From NCBI GenBank assembly GCA_934122215.1, contig CAKOWF010000021.1, positions 1-17,108 of the forward strand: 17,108 bases of DNA, given 5' to 3'. The stretch's first letter is position 1. Each line of letters starts with the position of its first letter. Source of the DNA: an uncultured Bacilli bacterium (GTDB lineage: Bacteria > Bacillota_I > Bacilli_A > RF39 > UBA660). The translations under genes and the position numbers were made by a program. Under the pieces are notes generated by a model that searched no databases, was not told the origin of the DNA, and worked only from the letters and a program-made list of their open reading frames with translations. Below, piece by piece: positions 6,785 through 15,176 of the stretch.

Positions 6785-7933
6785 TTATATTTTATACTTT
6801 TTTAATGTTTTTATATTACGATTATGTTCTACCTTTTTCCATTCTACATTTGGGTTTACTAAAACAGATACAGCTATCAAGACATAACTTGCTAAAAATA
6901 TTGGAAAATACCATAACATGTTCATTTTCATTTTTGTCGACATATTAATATTTATATCATGTTTTAGCGCTAAAAAAGTTATAATGGATAATATAAAATA
7001 TATCATTATTAATATTAAAATACTTATAAGATACTTATGTTTTAAAATGAAATAAACTATCCAAAATATTATTCCTATTACTAGCATTATATATGGTTTT
7101 ATTCCAATTAACTCTAATTTAGCTGAATCATTTTTGTTTTTAAATAACGGTATATATTTTTTTCTATTAACAAAATATCCTTTTATCCATCTTCTTCTTT
7201 GATTAATTGTATTTTTAAACTTTATTGGTTGTTCATCATAAAACATTGCTTTGTTATTATATGTAGTATTTAAATTATTTAAAATACTATAAAGCGACAA
7301 TTCATAATCTTCTGTTAAACTATTAAAAGGGTATCCATCAAATTTATTTATTACATTTCCTTTTATACAAAAACCTGTTCCAGATAGTATTACAGGAATA
7401 TTGTTTTTACTCCTGTTTTTGTTTAAAGTATTATTTAATAAAGAAAATATTAACCCACTAGCTGCTGCTACTAAACTATCATTTCCATTTTTAATATTTC
7501 GATATCCAGTTACTATATCATATCCTTCTTTATAACTTTTTAACATTTCTTTAACAAAATTTTTATCTAATATATTGTCAGCATCTATTATAAAGTACAA
7601 ATCATATTTTTTATGTATATTTTTTAGTGCTTCATCTATTGCATATCCTTTAGTCCTTAGTTTTAAATTTTTTCTTACAACTACACTTATACCATATTTT
7701 TTACATATAGATACAGTATCATCTTTACTATCTTCAACAATAACGTATATATCTTTAGAATTAATAGATATAGTTTGATTCAATATACTTTTTAATAAAT
7801 TTTCTATCACCTTAGATTCATCTCTAGCTGGTATTAAAAAACAAATACTAGGATTTTTTTCTTCGGTATGTAAAGTAGCACTTCTTCTTATTAAAAAAGT
7901 ATATATTATTAAACTAATAGATAATATAATCAC
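6785..7933 (-). CDS. Membrane GT2-family glycosyltransferase
   Basis: This 382-residue protein has the GT-A fold signature of family 2 glycosyltransferases: PARDES (35-40), VEDSKDD (66-72), the metal-binding DAD (117-119), TED with the likely catalytic Asp (207-209) and QRRRW (245-249). The Q-x-x-R-W motif is typical of processive polysaccharide synthases such as cellulose and poly-GlcNAc synthases. One N-terminal membrane helix (about 2-17) and three near the C-terminus (about 280-297, 301-322, 340-360) anchor it. It probably acts at the inner face of the membrane on a nucleotide sugar; product and donor are unknown. The start is GTG, and GTGA overlaps the upstream TGA stop by 4 nt, implying translational coupling. 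No terminator separates it from the str operon promoter. Confidence 0.85.
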   Translation of the reverse strand: MIILSISLIIYTFLIRRSATLHTEEKNPSICFLIPARDESKVIENLLKSILNQTISINSKDIYVIVEDSKDDTVSICKKYGISVVVRKNLKLRTKGYAIDEALKNIHKKYDLYFIIDADNILDKNFVKEMLKSYKEGYDIVTGYRNIKNGNDSLVAAASGLIFSLLNNTLNKNRSKNNIPVILSGTGFCIKGNVINKFDGYPFNSLTEDYELSLYSILNNLNTTYNNKAMFYDEQPIKFKNTINQRRRWIKGYFVNRKKYIPLFKNKNDSAKLELIGIKPYIMLVIGIIFWIVYFILKHKYLISILILIMIYFILSIITFLALKHDININMSTKMKMNMLWYFPIFLASYVLIAVSVLVNPNVEWKKVEHNRNIKTLKKYKI

Positions 7934-8595
7934 TTGCTTTCCACCATATTTGGAAAGTAATGATGTAATACCTCATCAGGATATATTTTATCATATATTT
8001 GACCTGCTACAGTATATGGAGGAATATCATGTCTTCTTAAGTTTTGTCTTAACAAAGCTGTAAAAGATATAATCATGTCTGTTATAAGAAAAACAAATAA
8101 AATGTTATATATAATTGTTCCTATTTTATAGGGTATTTTTTCTACTAAATTTGAAAACCATGGATAAAATATTTTGACGGTAAACAAAGCACCTAATCCC
8201 CAAAACATCATAAATGGTATTGTTGTTCTACCATTTATATTTAAAAAATATCCTGTATAATTCCATGAAGTTGTACCAACAAATGCTTGTTGAAAAAAAC
8301 TAACAAGATATTCAAATGTTCCACCTATTATTGATCCATATATAAATGTTTTTAGATTATTTAATGGCTTTAAGGTTAATAACCAAACAAATAAAAGCAT
8401 TCCGACACCATATATTGGACTGAAAGGCCCATATATTACTCCCCTTCTATATTCCCAAAATATAGTTCCATCATTATAATAATGTGTTACTAGATTTAAA
8501 ATTTGTTCATAGTAATTTCCTATAATACAGCCTACTGTAAACAAAAGAAATGCTTTTTTAAAACAAAATCCTTTTGCGAAAATTTTATTTTTCAT
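7930..8595 (-). CDS. CmpB/DUF1113-type membrane protein (putative ABC transporter permease)
   Basis: A 221-residue integral membrane protein with about five or six hydrophobic helices. The family signature RRGVIYGPFSPIYG lies at 50-63, followed by FEYLVSF and SWNYTG near 94-115. Databases often label this family (PF06541) putative ABC transporter permease, but no ATPase or binding protein is encoded nearby and the true role is unknown. A GAGGTG site precedes the ATG. The gene lies 37 nt after dnaE and overlaps the glycosyltransferase start by 4 nt, so the pair probably works together, perhaps on an envelope glycan; that link is inference. Confidence 0.75.
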   Translation of the reverse strand: MKNKIFAKGFCFKKAFLLFTVGCIIGNYYEQILNLVTHYYNDGTIFWEYRRGVIYGPFSPIYGVGMLLFVWLLTLKPLNNLKTFIYGSIIGGTFEYLVSFFQQAFVGTTSWNYTGYFLNINGRTTIPFMMFWGLGALFTVKIFYPWFSNLVEKIPYKIGTIIYNILFVFLITDMIISFTALLRQNLRRHDIPPYTVAGQIYDKIYPDEVLHHYFPNMVESK

Positions 8596-8632
8596 ACATA
8601 CACCTCATACTACAATATATAAATTAAATATA

Positions 8633-11521
8633 TTAATTTTCAACTTTTTTTAACATTTTAACTATTATTTGGTATTTATCAAATCTTTTTTCTACTTTAC
8701 CTCTAATAAGTAACATATCACCTTTTTTTATCATTGGTAAAGTTCTATACTCATTTGAAAATATTACAAAATCAATTTTTTGAGATTCATCACTACCTGT
8801 TAAAAAAGCCATTTTTTCATTGTTTTTATTTTCTATTTCTTTATAAGAATCTACCAATACTAATGTATCAATAACTTTATCAAAGTATTTTTCGATGTTT
8901 TTTAACGGTTTAACAGTTGGATATTTTTTTCTTAACTCAACTACTGGATGAAATGATAAATAAAATCCAAATAGTTCTAATTCTTGTTCCATTTTTTCTC
9001 TATTTGTATAATCATCTATTACTTCTAGTACTGGTTTTAAATTATAATCATCATTTAATTTAAGTACTTCACCATAATTAATAATTATATCTAAGGAATT
9101 TATTAATGTTTTCCTATTTATTTTAAATAAATCAAAGGCTCCAGATAATATAAGTGACTCTAATACTTTTTTAGTTATTATTTTTCTATCAGTTCTTTTT
9201 ATAAAATCATATATATCTATAAATTTGTCATTATTTCTAACATCAATTATATAATTAGCTACCACACTACTTATGTTTTTAATATTATTAAGTGGATACA
9301 ATATTCCATTATTTGTTACCATATAGTTTTGATTACTTTCGTTAATATTAGGAGGTAATATCTGCATACCACCATTTTTACATTCTTCAATATAGTCATT
9401 TGTATCTATTGAACTTCCTATAGAAGATGTCAATAAACATTTCATAAAATAACCAAAATAATGTGCTTTTAAATAAGCCATTTTATATGAAATAAAAGCA
9501 TATGCTACTGAATGTGATCTATTAAATCCATATGAAGCAAATTTTAAAATGTAATCAAACACTCTTTTAGCAACTTCTTCTTTATGACCTAATTTTATCG
9601 ATCTATCTATAAATTTTTCCTGTTCCTCTATTAATATATTACCTTTCTTTTTACTGATTGCTCTTCTTAGTATATCAGCTTCTCCAAGTGTATATCCTGC
9701 TAGAGTACATGCTATCTGCATAATCTGTTCTTGATATATTATTATTCCATATGTTGGTAATAAAATATCTTTAATAGAATCGTCTATATAATCTATTTTT
9801 TCTTTCCCTTCTTTTCTTCTAATATAACTATCTATATTATCCATAGGTCCAGGTCTATATAAAGCTAATGCAGCAAATATATCTTCAAAATTTGTTGGCT
9901 TTAATTTTTTTAAAAAGGTTATCATCCCAGGTTTTTCAAATTGAAATATTCCTAATGTACTACCATTTTGAAATAATTCAAAAGTTTTCAAATCATTAAG
10001 TGGTATATCTTTTAAATCTAATACCTTTTTATCTTTATTTATACTATCTAATATATTTTGAATAATTGTTAAATTTTTTAAAGCTAAAAAATCCATTTTT
10101 AATAGTCCTAATTCTTCTAAATATTCCATACTATAGTCTACTACATACATGTCATCTTTTTTTTCTATCGGAACAACTTCATCTAAATCTATATTGCACA
10201 TAATAATTCCTGCAGCATGAATAGAAGTGTGTCTTTTTAACCCTTCTAATTTAGAAGCGACTTTATATAATTTTAGTAGCTCATTATCGTTTAAATATTC
10301 TTTTATATTATTAAAATTTTCTTTTAATGTTAACTTTGAATTTATTTTTTTTGATAAATTATCTATCTTAGTTGATTGAATATTTAATACTTTTGCTACA
10401 TCTCTTATAACTTGCTTTGAACCCAAAGTTCCAAAAGTAATTATTCCTGCTACCTTTTTTTCACCATATTTTTCAATACAATACTTTATTACTTCTTCTC
10501 TCCTAATAAATTCAAAATCTATATCTATATCAGGCATAGTAATACGCATCTTATTTAAAAAACGTTCAAACAATAAATTATATTTAATAGGATCTATATC
10601 AGTAATATCTAATACATATGAAACTAATGATCCAGCAGCACTACCTCTTCCTGGTCCAACTAGTATATTATTTTTTTTAGCATATTTTACATAATCTTGT
10701 ACTATTAAAAAGTAATTGCAGAAACCCATCTCATTTATAACATTGAGCTCATTCTTTAATCTTTCTTGATATATTTTAGAAACTGTATTCCCTAATTTTA
10801 TTTTAATGCCTTCTAAACATAATTTTTTCAAATAACTAAAGCTATCTTCATTATCAGGACATTTAAATATAGGAAGCAAATCGTTTCTATATTTAATTTC
10901 AACATTACATTTATTATATATTTCCTCATGATATTTAATATTTTTTTCTAATTTTTGTAATTCTTCTTTTGTTTTTAAATAATTATTATTAAATTTTAAG
11001 TCTAGTTCTTCACCAGTTCTAATAGATTTTAAATATGATAAATATTCAGTATCTTCCAAAGTTAAAGCTTTTATTTCATTAACATATATAGATTTTTCTT
11101 CTTTTATTTTTTCATATTCTGTATCACATTCATAGCTATAATATATATCACTAAATATTTTTTTTAATTTTTCTTTTATATTAAAACTCTTATATGGCAA
11201 AATTAAAATTAAGCCATTACCTTTTAAATCGTTTATAGTTATATTTTCTAAACTAGTTAGTTTTACTAAATTGTAATAACCTTCTATATTTTTAGCATAT
11301 AATAAAAAGGAATTATTATCAATATTAACTTCAATTCCTATGATTGGTTTAATATGTGCTTCAATACATTTGTGATAAAAAGACATAACATTATACATTT
11401 TATTATCATTAATTGTTAATGCTTCATAGTTATATTCTTTTGCTTTAACAATTAAATCATCTATTTTGATTAAACTCTTTAATAATGATGCATCTGTTTT
11501 AATGTTAAAAGGTATAATCAT
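8633..11521 (-). CDS. dnaE: DNA polymerase III subunit alpha (DnaE type), short, with degenerate PHP domain
   Basis: This is a C-family replicative polymerase. I place the start at the ATG at 11521, 7 nt after an AAGGAG site, giving 962 residues; an upstream in-frame ATG at 11542 precedes that site. The N-terminal PHP domain has lost its metal ligands: the usual HxHSxYS reads NIKTDAS (residues 6-12), and TDHG reads NDNK. The polymerase core is intact, with VGPGRGSAAGS (288-298), PDIDIDF carrying Asp331 and Asp333, and KMDFLAL with Asp477. Helix-hairpin-helix and OB-fold segments follow at the C-terminus. At 962 residues it is shorter than typical DnaE (about 1100 or more). It heads the cluster with the CmpB-type and glycosyltransferase genes. 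Editing by PHP is unlikely, so accuracy would depend on another exonuclease. Confidence 0.95.
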   Translation of the reverse strand: MIIPFNIKTDASLLKSLIKIDDLIVKAKEYNYEALTINDNKMYNVMSFYHKCIEAHIKPIIGIEVNIDNNSFLLYAKNIEGYYNLVKLTSLENITINDLKGNGLILILPYKSFNIKEKLKKIFSDIYYSYECDTEYEKIKEEKSIYVNEIKALTLEDTEYLSYLKSIRTGEELDLKFNNNYLKTKEELQKLEKNIKYHEEIYNKCNVEIKYRNDLLPIFKCPDNEDSFSYLKKLCLEGIKIKLGNTVSKIYQERLKNELNVINEMGFCNYFLIVQDYVKYAKKNNILVGPGRGSAAGSLVSYVLDITDIDPIKYNLLFERFLNKMRITMPDIDIDFEFIRREEVIKYCIEKYGEKKVAGIITFGTLGSKQVIRDVAKVLNIQSTKIDNLSKKINSKLTLKENFNNIKEYLNDNELLKLYKVASKLEGLKRHTSIHAAGIIMCNIDLDEVVPIEKKDDMYVVDYSMEYLEELGLLKMDFLALKNLTIIQNILDSINKDKKVLDLKDIPLNDLKTFELFQNGSTLGIFQFEKPGMITFLKKLKPTNFEDIFAALALYRPGPMDNIDSYIRRKEGKEKIDYIDDSIKDILLPTYGIIIYQEQIMQIACTLAGYTLGEADILRRAISKKKGNILIEEQEKFIDRSIKLGHKEEVAKRVFDYILKFASYGFNRSHSVAYAFISYKMAYLKAHYFGYFMKCLLTSSIGSSIDTNDYIEECKNGGMQILPPNINESNQNYMVTNNGILYPLNNIKNISSVVANYIIDVRNNDKFIDIYDFIKRTDRKIITKKVLESLILSGAFDLFKINRKTLINSLDIIINYGEVLKLNDDYNLKPVLEVIDDYTNREKMEQELELFGFYLSFHPVVELRKKYPTVKPLKNIEKYFDKVIDTLVLVDSYKEIENKNNEKMAFLTGSDESQKIDFVIFSNEYRTLPMIKKGDMLLIRGKVEKRFDKYQIIVKMLKKVEN

Positions 11522-11540
11522 TTTATCACTCCTTATATAC

Positions 11541-11569
11541 ATTTTACTATATTATCAATTTTTTTTAAA
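11541..11569 (-). promoter_or_regulatory. Possible dnaE promoter (TTTAAA-N17-TAAAAT)
   Basis: On the - strand, TTTAAA (11564-11569) and TAAAAT (11541-11546) are 17 nt apart, predicting a very short leader. The -35 match is weak (4 of 6). The site covers the upstream ATG at 11542, which argues against using that ATG as the start. Confidence 0.35.
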
Positions 11570-11576
11570 GATTTAT

Positions 11577-11605
11577 TTGACTTATTTTAGAATATATGAT
11601 AAAGT
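11577..11605 (+). promoter_or_regulatory. rpmB promoter (TTGACT-N17-TAAAGT)
   Basis: TTGACT (11577-11582) and TAAAGT (11600-11605) are 17 nt apart in the 119-bp divergent gap between dnaE and rpmB. The predicted leader is about 30 nt and contains the AAAGGAGG site. Confidence 0.6.
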
Positions 11606-11640
11606 TATAGGGCATAGGAATTATTAAAAAGGAGGATATT

Positions 11641-11838
11641 ATGGCTAATAAAGTAACTGGAAGAAAAGCTTTATTCGGAAATAGACGTTCACATTCACTT
11701 AGAGCTACAAAACATGCTCAAAAAGTTAATTTACAAAATATGACATTAGAAGATGGTACTAAAGTAGTATTAAGTGCAAGGGAAATCAGAACACTTAGAA
11801 AAGCTAGTAGAAAAGAACAAACTGAAGTTAGTGAATAA
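11641..11838 (+). CDS. rpmB: 50S ribosomal protein L28
   Basis: L28 is a small 50S subunit protein. The 65-residue sequence is intact and shows the family start MANKVTGRKALFGNRRSHS, followed by a basic region and the SAREIRTLRKA helix. It has no cysteines, so this is a form without a zinc ribbon. The AAAGGAGG site is strong. It is transcribed alone, divergently from dnaE, and its own terminator begins inside the last codons. Confidence 0.96.
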   Translation: MANKVTGRKALFGNRRSHSLRATKHAQKVNLQNMTLEDGTKVVLSAREIRTLRKASRKEQTEVSE

Positions 11839-11853
11839 ATTTCAGTTTTTTTT
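11819..11853 (+). terminator. rpmB terminator overlapping its stop codon
   Basis: AAACTGAA (11819-11826) pairs with TTCAGTTT (11841-11848). A 14-nt loop contains the TAA stop, and a run of eight T follows (11846-11853). The T-run continues directly into the next promoter's TTGACA. Confidence 0.7.
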
Positions 11854-11880
11854 GACAAAAGTAGTAAGATGTGCTAGTAT
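11852..11880 (+). promoter_or_regulatory. Promoter of the 67-residue gene (TTGACA-N17-TAGTAT)
   Basis: A perfect -35 TTGACA (11852-11857) is 17 nt from TAGTAT (11875-11880). Its first two bases are the end of the rpmB terminator T-tract. The leader is only about 20 nt. Confidence 0.75.
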
Positions 11881-11905
11881 ATTAGACCAAAAAGGAGGTT
11901 ATTGT

Positions 11906-12109
11906 ATGAATAAACTAGCAGTATTGAAAAAATTATTAAAAGAATATGATAAAAATAAAGATGAAATTATTGCAACATATGTTGTTGAAATTATAATGCA
12001 TAACTTTAAAGGAGAGAATATTTTCTTATTTTTAAATCCTGTTGAAATTAATGCTATTCATGATATACATAATAATTTAAAATCAAATCAAAAAGTAAAA
12101 GCAATTTAA
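11906..12109 (+). CDS. 67-residue cytoplasmic protein, unknown function
   Basis: I do not recognise this protein. The start is the ATG at 11906, after a strong AAAGGAGG site; the frame stays open upstream into rpmB but has no ribosome binding site there. The sequence begins with a Lys-rich amphipathic helix (MNKLAVLKKLLKEYDKNKDE), then a hydrophobic and mixed middle, and a NPVEINAIHDIHNNL segment near residues 44-58. There is no signal peptide and no clear transmembrane helix. It has its own near-consensus promoter and a strong terminator, so it is a monocistronic, probably well expressed small gene. Confidence 0.75.
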   Translation: MNKLAVLKKLLKEYDKNKDEIIATYVVEIIMHNFKGENIFLFLNPVEINAIHDIHNNLKSNQKVKAI

Positions 12110-12136
12110 AAAATTCCTTATTAGGGAATTTTTTTT
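12108..12136 (+). terminator. Bidirectional terminator between convergent genes
   Basis: AAAAAATTCC (12108-12117) pairs with GGAATTTTTT (12125-12134) around a 7-nt loop, followed by more T. The A-tract makes it function on the - strand too, where it would end the YihY gene transcript. The remaining 12137-12260 holds nothing I can identify. Confidence 0.85.
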
Positions 12137-12260
12137 GTATAGTAAACTTATGCATTACCTATAACTAATACTTAAATGGTTCATTTAAAACGTTTCGGTA
12201 CTAAATGTAGTCTGCTTTGTATATACGGTAATAAATACATACATTATTATTATAAGTATT

Positions 12261-13082
12261 TTAGTTAGTTATATCAGTAGTATTTTCTGCCAAATTATAC
12301 TCTGTTATATTAATACCTATTCCTATCACAAATACATATGAAATACTATATATCCAAATTAATAGAACTACTAAATTGGATATATTTCCATAAAATAAGT
12401 CATAATGTGCTATATTATTGGCATAATAAGAATATAAGGATGTGATAACAATCCAACCTAATGTTGTAAATATTGCACCTTTAGTAACATATTTGCTTCT
12501 TATTCTCTTTTCTGGAGATAAAGTATAAAGTAATTTAATAAATATATATATTATTAAAAAAGCTACAGGATATTTCAAATATACAAATAATAAATATAGA
12601 TATTCATTTACAGTTTCAAATAAAGAAAAGCTTAAAATAAATCTTACTATCATATTACCAAATGCTAGTATTATTAATGTAAATAGAAATAATACTATTA
12701 ATATTATAGTTAAAAGTAAAGCTCTTATACGCATTTTAATTGGATTTTCATCTTCAGATTTATATAAAGTATTTGATACTAGTATAATGGAATGCATTCC
12801 ATTCGAAACAATATAAAATCCTACAAACATCAATATTAAATTTAAACTCATATTTGAATTTGTAAATAATGGTAAGATTAGATTTGAAACATCTGTTGGT
12901 AAAAATTGAAATAAAAAACCAGTAAATTCTGTTATTGAAAAATGAAAAAAAGATGTTATAAAACTAATTAATGTCATAAGTGGCATAATACTCATAACCA
13001 AAAAATATGATAAATGTCCTGGTAATATACGCATTTCCTTCATTCTTATTATGTTAAATAATTTTTTTAAATATTTTTTCAT
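12261..13082 (-). CDS. YihY/BrkB-family inner membrane protein
   Basis: A 273-residue protein with a basic N-terminus and about six hydrophobic helices, typical of the YihY/virulence factor BrkB family (often mis-called ribonuclease BN). Family features include the SYFLVMSIMPLMTLI segment in the first helix, a YTLSPEKRIRSKYVTKGAIFTTLGWI block near residues 185-210, and the final YGNISNLVVLLIWIYSISYVFVIGIGINITE helix region. The function of the family is not settled. A GAGGT site precedes the ATG. It follows the GGDEF-type gene by 50 nt with a terminator hairpin and a possible promoter between, so it may be partly independent. Confidence 0.88.
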   Translation of the reverse strand: MKKYLKKLFNIIRMKEMRILPGHLSYFLVMSIMPLMTLISFITSFFHFSITEFTGFLFQFLPTDVSNLILPLFTNSNMSLNLILMFVGFYIVSNGMHSIILVSNTLYKSEDENPIKMRIRALLLTIILIVLFLFTLIILAFGNMIVRFILSFSLFETVNEYLYLLFVYLKYPVAFLIIYIFIKLLYTLSPEKRIRSKYVTKGAIFTTLGWIVITSLYSYYANNIAHYDLFYGNISNLVVLLIWIYSISYVFVIGIGINITEYNLAENTTDITN

Positions 13083-13103
13083 AACTACCTCTATTCTTAA
13101 TTA

Positions 13104-13132
13104 ATTATATATCAAAAATTTAAAAGAAGCAA
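13104..13132 (-). promoter_or_regulatory. Possible YihY-gene promoter (TTGCTT-N17-TATAAT)
   Basis: On the - strand, a perfect TATAAT (13104-13109) is 17 nt from TTGCTT (13127-13132). The -35 is weak and lies in the 3' arm of the preceding terminator hairpin. Confidence 0.4.
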
Positions 13133-13146
13133 TTATCTTGCTTCTT
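13116..13146 (-). terminator. Terminator-like hairpin after the GGDEF-type gene
   Basis: On the - strand a 9-bp stem (AAGAAGCAA / TTGCTTCTT) surrounds a 5-nt loop that contains the stop codon, followed by TTTTAAATTTTT. The T-tract is interrupted, so termination may be incomplete. Confidence 0.6.
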
Positions 13147-15166
13147 CTTTATTTGTTTTCATATCAAGTGTTGCTTCATTTATAGCATCATCTATTGATT
13201 TTAATCCATCATTAATCATACTATATCCTGATGCAGCACCAAAACCATGTGATAATTCCTTTAATTCTTTAGTTAATTTTTTAATATAAGATAAAACTTG
13301 TTTTTCATCATAATTTACTAAATATATTAAGAATTCATTTCCATTAGTACGCATTATTTCACTATTTTCGATTTGATTATTGAATAATATTGATGCTGCT
13401 TCTTTTATTACGTTATCTCCTTCAGCATGACCATAATTATCATTAATATAAGTTATATTATTTAAGTCAATAATGATTATTGCTTGAGGATATATATCAC
13501 ATTCATCCCATTTTTCTATTGAATCATTTAAATAATTTCTATTTTTTAATGATGTTAGCATATCAATATATTTAATTCTATTTTCTTTACTTACTCCACT
13601 TGCTGCTTTTTTCATATTTTTCTTTTTCTTTTTTGAAAAAAGTAATGCACAAATAATAATTAATATTAGTGAACTTATTATTATGATATTAAATCCTAAT
13701 CTACTTTTTGAATCTGTATTAAATATTTTATAATTTATTTTATTTGTACAATTTTTAACATCTATAAATGATAAATAAAAATCAAAATATTCAGCAAAAA
13801 CCTTATTATCAGATATATTTCTAATTTTATAATTATAATTTGCTTCTATATCAAAATTATATACTTCAACATATTCTTTTAATAATGTTGATTTATATGC
13901 ATTGTATACTTCTTTATCTAGTACTATTAAATAATTTTTGTCTAAATTATTTAACATACTTTTTAATGTCTTATACTCTTTTATTTCTATATCATTAATA
14001 TGCATTAAATTAGATATATCAGTATCTTTTATTGTCATTACATTTTTATTTTTTAAACTATATACTGAATTAATAGTTTGTTTATTGCTTATGTGTGATA
14101 AAACAACAATTTCTTCATCAAATGGTGATATTGTATCATAAACATCCATATCAAAATTATCTATACTTGACATATCAAAATACATATCTATTTTATTACT
14201 ATTAAAATTAGCTATTAAATCTTCTATTGTACTATATTCATAAAATTTTACTTCTACATTTGCTAATTTAGTAAATTCTGTAATAATAGTATTATTTATA
14301 CCAGAAAGAGTTCCTTTTACAACTTTATCGTATGGAGCATAATCAACAAATCCATATTTATATTGTTTTGATCTAAAAGCTACTTTTGAGTCATCATCTA
14401 CATCATTTTTGTAAAAATAATAGTCAGTTAAATTATCACCATAAGAGTTTTCATATGATTCATTATACCATTTATTATAGTATTTTTTTATTATTGTATT
14501 TAGTTTATCATTACTTCCTAATTGTAATACTAAATATGATTTTACTTCTGATATATTATAATTTATATTTAATTCATTCTCTAATATTTGATCTAAATAA
14601 AAAGTTTTTGGTATTGCTAAAGCATCTATTTTTTTATCATTATAAGCCTTTACTAATTCACTTATATTTTTATATGATATTATTTTTATATTTTTATTTA
14701 TTTGCAAATAATAATTTACTTTTTGTAAGTCACTTTCTAAAATACCTAAAGTAATATCACCTATTGTTGATAAATTATCATATTTCATTTGTTCCTTACT
14801 TGTTATAACATATTCATCTTCATATATTAAAAGTTCATTGTCTTTTACTTCATCTGTAATTTTAAAAGCATATTCGCTTGTTACTTCTCCATTTAATGAA
14901 TATGGAATTTTATTAAATTCTAATCCTGTTTTGTCTTCTAATTCTTTTGTAAAATCGAATAATAAACCATTTCCGTTATAATTAAATACTGGAATGTTGT
15001 TTACAATATTTAAATCTATTAAATGATTTTTATTATTTTCAATCCATTGTTTTTCAACTAATGTTAGTGTTGTGTCTTTGTCTTGTTTAAAGAAAACTGT
15101 ATATACACCTAAACTTCCTAGTAATATTACTAATATTGAAATAACTATTGCTATTATTTTTTTCAT
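13133..15166 (-). CDS. Membrane sensor: two solute-binding domains plus degenerate GGDEF
   Basis: The 677-residue protein begins with a signal anchor (about 4-26). An extracytoplasmic region follows that looks like two type-3 solute-binding domains: one from about 34 to 240, whose TLVEKQWIENN start resembles EvgS-type sensors, and one from about 265 to 470 (KYGFVDYAPYD...). A second membrane helix (about 491-511) and a KKKKK stretch lead to a cytoplasmic GGDEF-like domain (about 530-670). That domain keeps DMLTSLKNRNYL, the metal-site Asp567 in IIDLNN, and INDNYGHAEGD, but the signature GGDEF reads NGNEF (608-612) and no RxxD inhibitory site is seen. Cyclic-di-GMP synthesis is therefore doubtful; it may bind GTP or act by contact. 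An AGAGGTG site overlaps the end of the upstream gene's intergenic gap of 10 nt, implying coupling. Confidence 0.82.
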   Translation of the reverse strand: MKKIIAIVISILVILLGSLGVYTVFFKQDKDTTLTLVEKQWIENNKNHLIDLNIVNNIPVFNYNGNGLLFDFTKELEDKTGLEFNKIPYSLNGEVTSEYAFKITDEVKDNELLIYEDEYVITSKEQMKYDNLSTIGDITLGILESDLQKVNYYLQINKNIKIISYKNISELVKAYNDKKIDALAIPKTFYLDQILENELNINYNISEVKSYLVLQLGSNDKLNTIIKKYYNKWYNESYENSYGDNLTDYYFYKNDVDDDSKVAFRSKQYKYGFVDYAPYDKVVKGTLSGINNTIITEFTKLANVEVKFYEYSTIEDLIANFNSNKIDMYFDMSSIDNFDMDVYDTISPFDEEIVVLSHISNKQTINSVYSLKNKNVMTIKDTDISNLMHINDIEIKEYKTLKSMLNNLDKNYLIVLDKEVYNAYKSTLLKEYVEVYNFDIEANYNYKIRNISDNKVFAEYFDFYLSFIDVKNCTNKINYKIFNTDSKSRLGFNIIIISSLILIIICALLFSKKKKKNMKKAASGVSKENRIKYIDMLTSLKNRNYLNDSIEKWDECDIYPQAIIIIDLNNITYINDNYGHAEGDNVIKEAASILFNNQIENSEIMRTNGNEFLIYLVNYDEKQVLSYIKKLTKELKELSHGFGAASGYSMINDGLKSIDDAINEATLDMKTNKEEAR

Positions 15167-15176
15167 AGTTCACCTC

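Noticed and set aside
11522..11542. Upstream ATG as dnaE start
   Set aside because: It lies before the ribosome binding site and inside the putative promoter.
11774..11905. N-terminal extension of the 67-residue protein into rpmB
   Set aside because: It would overlap rpmB, its terminator and the promoter, while the ATG at 11906 has a strong ribosome binding site.
14386..14754. 122-codon open frame antisense to the sensor gene
   Set aside because: The translation is Leu, Tyr and His rich without start signals, as expected opposite an AT-rich gene.
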